A stretch of DNA of 7,005 bases. Origin: an uncultured bacterium. GTDB taxonomy: Bacteria; Planctomycetota; UBA1135; UBA2386. The position numbers and the translations under genes were made by a program. This document shows positions 1 to 7,005 of the stretch, in pieces. The notes beneath the pieces were generated by a model. It saw nothing but the letters and a program-made list of their open reading frames with translations. It ran no database searches and was not told where the DNA came from. How positions within the stretch are numbered: the stretch's first letter is position 1; the number at the start of each line of letters is the position of its first letter. The DNA is taken from contig CALKYL010000163.1 of the NCBI GenBank assembly GCA_938003515.1, positions 1-7,005 of the forward strand, read 5' to 3'.

Positions 1-740
1 GACGAGCGTTTTCTGGAGCTCGGCAACGTCGGTGCCTTCGCCGGCAGCGCCGCGAGGGCCTGCAGCGCCGCGGTGACCGCGCGGGGCGAGACGTCGCCGA
101 CGAGCCAGCGCAGCGCCGCCGTGCCGAGGCTCTGATCGAGGTCGGCGTCCTCGGCGTCGGGGTAGAGCACCGGCTCTTCCGGCACGCCGAAGGCGAGCGG
201 CGGCAGCTCGGCGTCCGGCTCGGTCTGCTTGACCTTCTGCAGGAGCGCGTGCAGATCGACGCCGCGCAGCATCAGGAGCTCCCACGGCCGTTCGTCCAGG
301 CGCCGCGCGAACAGCTCGTGCAGCGCGAGCACGTGGCGGCAGGGCGTCTCGGGCAGGTCGCACGAGCAGCCGAAGGTGACGCTGCGGGCGTCCGGGAACA
401 GCGGCTCGCCGACGATGCGCGCGACCAGCCGGTCGAACGAGCGCGGCACGCGCGCGTTCTCGAGCGCCTCGATGATCGACTTGCTGCGTCGCAGCACCCG
501 GACCAGCGTCGGCCAGTCCTTCTGCGGCAGCGTCCGGATCTGCAGGCTGACCTCGTGGATCGAGCCCATCGAGCCCTCCATCTCGGCGCGGATCGAACCG
601 GGCCGGATGCGGACCATCGGCTTGCGGATCGACGGCAGCGCCTCGAGCGCCGCGGCGAGCCGCTGGTCGTCGATGTTGCGCGTCGCCTCGCGGCGCCACC
701 GCTCGCCGAGCGAGACCGACTTGCGCTCGCTGACGCTCAC
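1..740 (-). CDS. SWIM zinc-finger protein, partner of the SNF2 ATPase; 3' end outside the window
   Basis: Starts with GTG at 740, overlapping the SNF2 stop (GTGA), and stays open to the left edge; about 246 residues are visible. The protein has a SWIM zinc finger, C125-S-C127-(6 residues)-C134-R-H136, matching the CxCx(n)CxH signature of this putative DNA- or protein-binding domain. Upstream is a basic, Arg-rich region with a strand-rich segment (about 41-72) and a helix (about 75-98). Downstream, about 148-170 is helical, then an acidic stretch (about 174-204) leads to ALRWLVGDVSP. No enzyme motif is seen. SWIM proteins beside SNF2 ATPases are a known bacterial arrangement, and the two presumably work on the same DNA substrate, which is an inference. 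Over the last 40 bases another frame reads equally well (GEGTDVAELQKTLV), so the final residues are uncertain. Confidence 0.88.
   Translation of the reverse strand, partial: MSVSERKSVSLGERWRREATRNIDDQRLAAALEALPSIRKPMVRIRPGSIRAEMEGSMGSIHEVSLQIRTLPQKDWPTLVRVLRRSKSIIEALENARVPRSFDRLVARIVGEPLFPDARSVTFGCSCDLPETPCRHVLALHELFARRLDERPWELLMLRGVDLHALLQKVKQTEPDAELPPLAFGVPEEPVLYPDAEDADLDQSLGTAALRWLVGDVSPRAVTAALQALAALPAKAPTLPSSRKRS
333..368 (-). other. SWIM zinc-binding motif (CxCx6CxH)
   Basis: Codons for C125, C127, C134 and H136 of the SWIM protein, reading CSCDLPETPCRH. The spacing C-x-C-x6-C-x-H agrees with the SWIM domain consensus, and all four metal ligands are present. Confidence 0.85.
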
Positions 741-3397
741 GCCAGCGCCTCCTTGCGATCGAGCGTGAGCAGCCGCTTGAGGTCGTCGTTGCTCAGCTCG
801 GTGATCCAGTTCTCGCCGGCGGCGAGCAGGTTGTCGGCGACCTCGCGCTTGCGGTCGAGCATCTGCTGGATGCGCTCTTCGAGCGTGCCGCTGCAGACGA
901 ACTTGTGCACGAACACGTTGCGCTGCTGGCCGATGCGGAACGCGCGGTCGGTCGCCTGGTCCTCGACGGCCGGGTTCCACCACCGGTCGAAGTGGAACAC
1001 GCGGTTGGCGGCGGTCAGGTTGAGGCCGGTGCCGCCGGCCTTCAGCGACAGCACGAACAGCCGCGGTCCCTCCGGGCGCGACTCCTGGAAGTCCGCGACC
1101 ATCAGGTCGCGCTCCTTCTGCGGCACGCCGCCGTGCAGGAACAGCACCTGTCGGCCGAACGCGTTCTCGAAGTGGGTCTTGAGCAGCGAGCCCATCTCCT
1201 TGAACTGGGTGAAGATCAGGCACCGGTCGCCTTCCTCGGTCGCCTCCTCGATCATCTCGCCGAGCAGGTCGAGCTTGCCGGAGCGGCTCGGCAGCGCGCT
1301 GCCGTCCATCAGGTAGTGCGCTGGATGGTTGCAGACCTGCTTGAGCCGCAGCAGCGTCGTCAGGATCGCGCCGCGGCGCTGGATGCCCTCGCCGGCCTTC
1401 TCGACCTCGCTGAGCCCCTTGCGCACGACCGACTCGTAGAGGATCGCCTGCTCGCGCGTCAGCGTCGCGGTGACGATCTGCTCCGTCTTCTCCGGCAGGT
1501 CCGCGACGATCTCCGGATCGGTCTTGAGCCGGCGCAGCACGAACGGCCGGACCAGGCGGGCGAGCGCGGACATCGATCCCTGCCGCCGTTGCTTGACGAT
1601 CGGGTGCTCGAGCGTCTGCACGAACTGCGTGCGCGAGCCGAGCAGGCCTTCGTTGAGGAAGTCCATGATCGACCAGAGGTCGAGCGGGCGGTTCTCGAGC
1701 GGCGTGCCGGTCAGCGCGAGACGGAAGTGGCCCTTGAGCTGTCGCGCGACCCGAGACTGGCGCGTCGCCGGGTTCTTGATGTTCTGCGCCTCGTCGAGGA
1801 TGACGCCGTGGAAGGTCACCTCCGACATGATCTCCTCGTCTCGCTGCAGCAGGTTGTAGCTGGTCAGCACGACGTCGTGCTCGTCGAGCACCTTGCGGAA
1901 CGACTCCACCGTGTTGGCGCGGCCCTTGCCGTGGTGCAGCGTCACCTTGAACGACGGCGCGAAGCGGTGCAGTTCGCGCCGCCAGTTGCCGAGCACGGAC
2001 ACGGGACAGACGATCAGGATGCCGCCGCGGCCGGGGTGACGGTCCCGCCAGTCGAGCATCACCGTGATCGCCTGGATCGTCTTGCCGAGACCCATGTCGT
2101 CGGCGAGGCACGCGCCGAAGCCCTGATCGACGAGGAAGTGCATCCACGCGTGGCCGCGGCCCTGGTAGGGGCGCAGTTCGCCGACGAAACCGTCGGGCAC
2201 CGCCCGGTCCTCGACCGAGCGGGCGCGTTCGAGGTTCTGCAGCAGGTGCTCGAGCCGCGGCGTGCTCGCGATCGACTCCATCGCCAGCCCGTGCAGGTGG
2301 GACGCTCCGCCGAGCCGGAGCCGCAGCGCCTCGAAGAAGCTGATGCGCTCGCCGCCGTCGAGCATGCGCTTCTTGAAGTCCTTGAGCGCTTCCCGGTCCT
2401 TCGGCGACAGCAGCACCGGCCGTCGGTCGATGAAGACCAGCGGCGTCTTGGCGTCGACGAGCTCCTCGAACTCGTGCTGCGACAGCTCCTGATCGCCGAG
2501 CGCGAGCGACCAGCGGAACTCGAACCACGGTCGCGGGTCGTCGGCTTGTCCCTTGCCCTCGACGATCGCGACGCGCGCCGACAGCCGCTGCATCGACTCG
2601 ACGCCTGGCAGCGTGATCTCGAAGCCCTCCGACTCGAGCAGGGGGATGTGGTCCAGGATCTGATCCAGCTCCTGCCGGGTCAGGCTCGCGCGGCCGTCGC
2701 TCATGTTGCGCGCGCGGCGCAGGGCCGGCAGCTTCTCGGCGACCCGGTCGATCGTGTCCTCGACGCGGTGCACGCTCTCGCCGGCGATCTCGTTGCGGAA
2801 CGGCGACGCCCCCAGGCGCTGGTGCAGGCTCTCGAGGGTCTCGGTGTAGCCGATCTTCGGCACCGGCCGCACCAGGATCGACAGCCCCCACGGCACGCCC
2901 TCCTCGAGCGGCTTGTCGGGCACGAGGATCTCGAGCACCGGCGTGATCGGCGTCTGCCAGAACTCCTTCGGCAGCCGTTCGGCCTTCTCGAAGCGGGGCG
3001 GCGGCACGCGGTCACCGGCCGCCGCGCGCGCGACCACCTGGTCGAGCGCGTGACCGAGGAAGCTGACGAGGAAGTTGCGCTGCGTGACCGCGTAGACCGG
3101 GTCGTCGGGCACGGCGAAGCGGGCCGTGCACAGGTTGCCCGGCACGAGGTCGGCGAGGGCCGCCACCAGCCACTGCGTGTCGGCGCCCCAGTGCGGCGCG
3201 AACCGGAGCACGCCGGGCTGGGGTGCGGGCGCGTAGTCGCCCCGTTCGACGAGCTTCAGCACGAGCTTGCTCGCCGCGGCGAGCGCGCGCAGCCCCGGCG
3301 GCGAGGCGCCGGCGTCGAGCGACGCGAGCCAAGGCACGGCATCCGCCAGCGGCACGCCGAGGGCGGGGATCGTCCACAGCGCGGGCGCGATGCGCAC
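737..3397 (-). CDS. SNF2/SWI2-family DNA-dependent ATPase (helicase superfamily 2), bacterial type
   Basis: Predicted ATP-driven DNA translocase that would remodel protein-DNA complexes; substrate unknown. From the GTG at 3397 it has 886 residues. About 400 family-specific N-terminal residues include a region (roughly 240-370) that resembles the bacterial SNF2-associated DUF3670 domain. The two-lobed ATPase core follows: Q-like motif LRPYQGRGHAWM (408-419), Walker A DDMGLGKT (433-440), Ia (460-479), Walker B LDEAQN (534-539), motif III LTGTPLENR (562-570), motif IV CLIFTQF (726-732), and motifs V/VI from about 783 to 824 with SLKAGGTGLNL and DQATDRAFRIGQ. All catalytic positions look intact. 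The GTG at 3397 has no good ribosome site, and the frame continues coding-like upstream; the true start is probably CTG 3613 (958 aa, see separate entry). Its stop overlaps the SWIM gene by 4 nt. No endonuclease or methylase domain is fused. Confidence 0.95.
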   Translation of the reverse strand: MRIAPALWTIPALGVPLADAVPWLASLDAGASPPGLRALAAASKLVLKLVERGDYAPAPQPGVLRFAPHWGADTQWLVAALADLVPGNLCTARFAVPDDPVYAVTQRNFLVSFLGHALDQVVARAAAGDRVPPPRFEKAERLPKEFWQTPITPVLEILVPDKPLEEGVPWGLSILVRPVPKIGYTETLESLHQRLGASPFRNEIAGESVHRVEDTIDRVAEKLPALRRARNMSDGRASLTRQELDQILDHIPLLESEGFEITLPGVESMQRLSARVAIVEGKGQADDPRPWFEFRWSLALGDQELSQHEFEELVDAKTPLVFIDRRPVLLSPKDREALKDFKKRMLDGGERISFFEALRLRLGGASHLHGLAMESIASTPRLEHLLQNLERARSVEDRAVPDGFVGELRPYQGRGHAWMHFLVDQGFGACLADDMGLGKTIQAITVMLDWRDRHPGRGGILIVCPVSVLGNWRRELHRFAPSFKVTLHHGKGRANTVESFRKVLDEHDVVLTSYNLLQRDEEIMSEVTFHGVILDEAQNIKNPATRQSRVARQLKGHFRLALTGTPLENRPLDLWSIMDFLNEGLLGSRTQFVQTLEHPIVKQRRQGSMSALARLVRPFVLRRLKTDPEIVADLPEKTEQIVTATLTREQAILYESVVRKGLSEVEKAGEGIQRRGAILTTLLRLKQVCNHPAHYLMDGSALPSRSGKLDLLGEMIEEATEEGDRCLIFTQFKEMGSLLKTHFENAFGRQVLFLHGGVPQKERDLMVADFQESRPEGPRLFVLSLKAGGTGLNLTAANRVFHFDRWWNPAVEDQATDRAFRIGQQRNVFVHKFVCSGTLEERIQQMLDRKREVADNLLAAGENWITELSNDDLKRLLTLDRKEALA
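748..754 (-). promoter_or_regulatory. Shine-Dalgarno site of the SWIM gene, inside the SNF2 coding end
   Basis: On the minus strand this is AAGGAGG, a near-perfect anti-16S match, seven bases before the GTG at 740. It is embedded in the last codons of the SNF2 gene (RKEALA). It fixes the start of the SWIM gene and shows it is read from the same transcript as the SNF2 gene. Confidence 0.85.
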
Positions 3398-3613
3398 GGC
3401 GCCGCGGTCGTCTTCGCCGTCGTCGTCTCCGGAGGCCGACAGCGGCCGCAGCGTCGACGCCTCGGTCGGCAGCAGGAGCTGCGCTTCGACCGGTCGCGCC
3501 GAACCGGGCAGCTCTGCGGGCAGCCGGGACCGGACGCCGGCGACGCCGTCGTCGGACCAGAGCGCGATCCGCGCGTCGGCAGGTTGCCGGGTGTGCAGGT
3601 AGACGGCGTGCAG
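3398..3613 (-). other. Probable N-terminal extension of the SNF2 gene, start CTG at 3613
   Basis: These 216 bases are the only sizeable stretch not covered by a conventional gene. They are open in the SNF2 frame back to a TAG at 3629-3631. About 64 of 72 codons end in G or C, as in the neighbouring genes. The translation begins LHAVYLHTRQPADARIALWS, which resembles the usual start of bacterial SNF2 proteins (a short 'LH..W/Y' strand followed by '..LW'). It ends in an acidic linker, SGDDDGEDDRG, before the GTG at 3397. No ATG, GTG or TTG occurs in frame, so a CTG at 3611-3613 is the only plausible start; it lies one base after the coxD stop, with a weak GAGAAG upstream. No promoter or terminator was recognised here. 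Alternatives are a start at GTG 3397 with a long leader, or a sequencing error that hides a normal start. Confidence 0.6.
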
Positions 3614-3614
3614 G

Positions 3615-4043
3615 TTACTGCTTCTCGGCTAGTTCCCTGGGGTGCACCCATTGCTTGTCGACCGGTGACTTGACCGTGTAGAGCTCGTTGTCCATGCGAC
3701 GCGTCACGAGGACGGCGAGCGAGAACACGAACAGCAGCGACAAGAACAGGCAAGAACTCAGGAAGACGATCTTGTTGATCGCCGTGTCCCACTTGACGTG
3801 CATGAAGAACGCGATGACGAGCGACGCCTTGACGCTCGCGATCGCCATCGCGATCAGCATGTTGGCCGAACCGAAGTCCACGCGCGAGACGGCGACGGTG
3901 ACGACGGTCAGGAACAGCAGCGCGATCAACACGTTGAGGAACAGCGCCGAGCTCGAGACGTGGTGGTGGCCCATCTCCAGCTCGCCGTGGCCGTGCCCGT
4001 CAGCGTGCGTTCCGTGGCTTGAGTCGTGAGCGGTGTCGGCCAT
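3615..4043 (-). CDS. coxD: Cytochrome c oxidase subunit IV (small bacterial type)
   Basis: Small membrane subunit (142 aa) of the caa3 oxidase, of the prokaryotic subunit IV family (COX4_pro type); it is thought to aid assembly or stability rather than catalysis. Three membrane helices lie at about 32-53, 59-83 and 92-114. The second contains VKASLVIAFFMHVKWD (71-86), the recognisable family signature with conserved Lys and Met-His. The N-terminal tail is strikingly His-rich, with eight His in the first 28 residues, and is predicted to lie outside the helices. The C-terminal tail, from about 115, is charged. The start is ATG at 4043, sharing one base with the coxC stop (TGATG). The same frame stays open upstream to 4496 but there only mirrors coxC, so the longer reading is rejected. 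The gene ends with TAA at 3615-3617, one base before the possible CTG start of the SNF2 gene. Confidence 0.93.
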   Translation of the reverse strand: MADTAHDSSHGTHADGHGHGELEMGHHHVSSSALFLNVLIALLFLTVVTVAVSRVDFGSANMLIAMAIASVKASLVIAFFMHVKWDTAINKIVFLSSCLFLSLLFVFSLAVLVTRRMDNELYTVKSPVDKQWVHPRELAEKQ

Positions 4044-4774
4044 CAGGGCACCAGGTAGAGCAGCGGGAACAGGAAGATCCAGATCAGGTCGACCAGGTGC
4101 CAGTAGAGGCCGACGAGGTCGACGGGCAGGAAGTATCCGGCGTGGAAGCGCCCCTTCGCGGTGCCGAACATGACCCAGATGATCAGGCCGGCTCCGATCA
4201 CGACGTGCAGGCCGTGGATCGCGGTCATCGTGAAGTAGATCGCGAAGAACATGTGGCCGTGGGGCACGCCGGCCATGACGCCGTCGTAGTCCTTGAACCA
4301 CGCGATCTGGCCGGTGGCTTCGTCGAAGCCCATGCCGCCGAAGATCGGGAGGAAGCCGTGGTCGTACTTGGCCTTGTACTCGATGACCTTGATGACCATG
4401 AAGATCGCCGCGCCGAGCACCGTCAGCGCGAGGAACATCAGGGTCTTCTTCTTCTGGCTGGTCTGCGCGGAGCGCACGCCCATCGCCATCGTCCACGAGC
4501 TCAACAGCAAGACCGACGTGTTGAGGGCGCCGAGCTTCCAGTCGAGCTGCTGGCCACCGACCCGGAACGTCTCCGGGTAGACCTCGTGGAAGTAGAAGTA
4601 GGCGGCGAACAGCCCGCCGAAGAGCAGGATCTCGGTCGCCAGGAACAGCCAGAAGCCGAGCTTGCCGGCCTGGAACTCCTGGACCGGCGTGTCGAAGTGG
4701 TGCGCGACCTCGTGCGGGACGAACTCGGGCCCCGGCGCCGGGATCACGACCGCGTGGTGTCCTTCGTGACTCAT
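4043..4774 (-). CDS. coxC: Cytochrome c oxidase subunit III
   Basis: Non-catalytic membrane subunit (243 aa) that packs against subunit I and supports stability and proton uptake. The family signature is clear at the C-terminus: GLYWHLVDLIWIFLFPLLYL at 222-241. The first helix carries ATEILLFGGLFAAY (46-59), with the conserved Glu. Five membrane segments are visible at about 39-63, 83-101, 110-131, 174-203 and 219-241. This matches the short five-helix form rather than the seven-helix form of mitochondrial-type aa3 oxidases. The loop between segments 3 and 4 is about 40 residues, Gly- and Asp-rich, and looks long. The N-terminus is His-rich. ATG 4774 is the first start after an in-frame block and no other Met precedes the first helix, but no clear Shine-Dalgarno is visible. 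The stop overlaps the coxD start as TGATG, so coxD is probably translationally coupled. Confidence 0.96.
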   Translation of the reverse strand: MSHEGHHAVVIPAPGPEFVPHEVAHHFDTPVQEFQAGKLGFWLFLATEILLFGGLFAAYFYFHEVYPETFRVGGQQLDWKLGALNTSVLLLSSWTMAMGVRSAQTSQKKKTLMFLALTVLGAAIFMVIKVIEYKAKYDHGFLPIFGGMGFDEATGQIAWFKDYDGVMAGVPHGHMFFAIYFTMTAIHGLHVVIGAGLIIWVMFGTAKGRFHAGYFLPVDLVGLYWHLVDLIWIFLFPLLYLVP

Positions 4775-4823
4775 GGGACGAAAGTGGATGCGAAGAGGGC
4801 GGTGGGGAGCGGCCGCGTAGGGG
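4775..4823 (-). other. coxA-coxC intergenic gap, no clear signal
   Basis: Forty-nine bases between the coxA stop and the coxC start. No Shine-Dalgarno-like purine run stands before the coxC ATG (the bases are TTTCGTCCC), and no hairpin with a T-run is present. The only palindrome is an 8-base GCGGCCGC at 4809-4816, too short to call a terminator. Confidence 0.5.
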
Positions 4824-6482
<1,659 letters not shown>

Positions 6483-6489
6483 GGGTGTG

Positions 6490-6494
6490 CTCCT
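6490..6494 (-). promoter_or_regulatory. Shine-Dalgarno site of coxA
   Basis: On the minus strand this is AGGAG, separated by seven bases from the ATG at 6482. It decides the coxA start against the in-frame GTG at 6509, which overlaps the coxB stop. It sits in the 23-base coxB-coxA gap. Confidence 0.8.
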
Positions 6495-6505
6495 GTCTGT
6501 CCGGG

Positions 6506-7003
6506 TCACTCGACCAGGGTCTTCATGTACTCGATCAGGCCCCGGATGCGGCGCTCGTCGAGGTCCGGGTAGGCCGACATCTGGTTGCGGACGTACGGCT
6601 CCTCGGCGACCTTCTTGGCCTCGGGCTTGTGGATGGACTCGATGATGTAGGCCTCGTCGACCGTGATCGTCTTGCGTTCACCGTTCTCGATGACCTCGCG
6701 CTGCCGACCGACGATCTCGCCGTCGGCGTTGCGCACGAACAGCCCCTTCCAGCTCGGGCCCGTCATCGGCGTGCCGTTGACCGAGTGGCAGCTGTTGCAG
6801 CCCAGCGAGAGGTAGGCGCCGGCGCCGCTCTTGGCCGCGAGCTCGGGCGTGCTGTCCTCCCAGACGTCCCAGGGCGCGGTCGCGAACGTCTCGGAGTCGA
6901 CGACGTGGACCTTCGCATACATGCGCGAGTGGTCGTCACCGCAGTACTCGGCGCAGAACAGGTGGAAGGTGCCGGTCTCGGTGGGCGTGAACCAGACGCT
7001 CTG
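6506..7003 (-). CDS. coxB: Cytochrome c oxidase subunit II with fused cytochrome c domain (caa3 type), C-terminal part only
   Basis: Subunit II accepts electrons from cytochrome c at the CuA centre and passes them to heme a in subunit I. The gene enters from beyond the right edge; 165 residues are visible, ending at TGA 6506-6508. Residues 17-28 of the visible part read [12 protein letters not shown], supplying the CuA ligands C17, E19 (backbone), C21, H25 and M28; the first CuA His and the two N-terminal membrane helices lie outside the window. After a linker of about 40 residues comes a class I cytochrome c domain with heme-binding CNSCH (C69, C72, H73). M142, in [11 protein letters not shown], is the likely distal heme ligand, and the domain ends in the typical amphipathic helix. 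This fused domain defines caa3 oxidases and acts outside the cytoplasmic membrane. A conventional start at 6922 would begin inside the CuA motif and is not the real start. First gene of the coxBACD cluster. Confidence 0.96.
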   Translation of the reverse strand, partial: QSVWFTPTETGTFHLFCAEYCGDDHSRMYAKVHVVDSETFATAPWDVWEDSTPELAAKSGAGAYLSLGCNSCHSVNGTPMTGPSWKGLFVRNADGEIVGRQREVIENGERKTITVDEAYIIESIHKPEAKKVAEEPYVRNQMSAYPDLDERRIRGLIEYMKTLVE

Positions 7004-7005
7004 GT

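Noticed and set aside
249..1316. Plus-strand open frame opposite the SWIM gene and the end of SNF2
   Set aside because: Overlaps two well-supported minus-strand genes and has no recognisable features.
737..3397. SNF2 gene as part of an antiphage system such as DISARM
   Set aside because: No methylase, phospholipase-D nuclease or other defence genes are visible, and the neighbours are respiratory housekeeping genes.
3593..3614. Direct repeat CCTGCAC, two copies 15 bases apart, near the coxD stop
   Set aside because: Only seven bases and explained by two Leu-His codon pairs in the SNF2 extension; likely chance in GC-rich sequence.
905..3673. 922-codon open frame on the plus strand opposite the SNF2 gene
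   Set aside because: Its translation is a compositionally skewed Arg/His/Asp/Glu/Leu/Val string with no domain. It mirrors a strongly supported GC-rich gene on the other strand.
4044..4496. Upstream extension of the coxD frame to 4496
   Set aside because: This part is an out-of-frame reading of coxC. The real coxD start is the ATG at 4043, coupled to the coxC stop.
6483..6509. Alternative coxA start, GTG at 6509
   Set aside because: Overlaps the coxB stop but lacks a comparable ribosome site; AGGAG seven bases before ATG 6482 fits better.

Overview
The window is a compact, GC-rich stretch of bacterial chromosome in which every supported gene lies on the minus strand, so transcription runs from high to low coordinates. 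Third codon positions are almost always G or C. The oxidase type, the codon bias and the SNF2/SWIM pair suggest a high-GC, aerobically respiring bacterium, for example from Planctomycetota, Myxococcota, Acidobacteriota or a related lineage. The sequence alone does not settle the phylum.

Right part (about 7005 to 3615): a four-gene cytochrome c oxidase cluster in the order coxB, coxA, coxC, coxD. coxB is cut by the window edge. Its visible part holds the end of the CuA site and a fused C-terminal cytochrome c domain, which makes this a caa3-type enzyme. Subunit I carries all heme and CuB ligands. In helix VI it has Tyr-Ser-His-Pro-Ala-Val-Tyr instead of the usual Glu-containing motif, which marks the A2 subfamily of heme-copper oxidases. 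Subunits III and IV follow. Cytochrome c is oxidised at CuA, electrons pass to heme a and then to the heme a3/CuB centre, and oxygen is reduced with proton pumping.

Left part (about 3613 to 1): a bacterial SNF2-family ATPase/helicase followed by a SWIM zinc-finger protein that leaves the window at base 1. These two overlap by 4 nt (GTGA) and the second has a near-perfect Shine-Dalgarno, so they are translated as a pair. SNF2 and SWIM proteins are a known bacterial pairing thought to act on DNA or nucleoprotein; the precise role is unknown.

The most useful observation is at the junction of the two parts. The 216 bases upstream of the first conventional start of the SNF2 gene (GTG at 3397) are open in the same frame, have coding-like composition and encode a plausible family N-terminus. 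The only start that captures it is a CTG one base after the coxD stop. If so, the oxidase and SNF2/SWIM genes are contiguous, with no room for a promoter or terminator. No RNA genes, insertion sequences, CRISPR arrays or convincing promoters or terminators were seen. Otherwise the region looks like ordinary chromosomal content rather than a new system.
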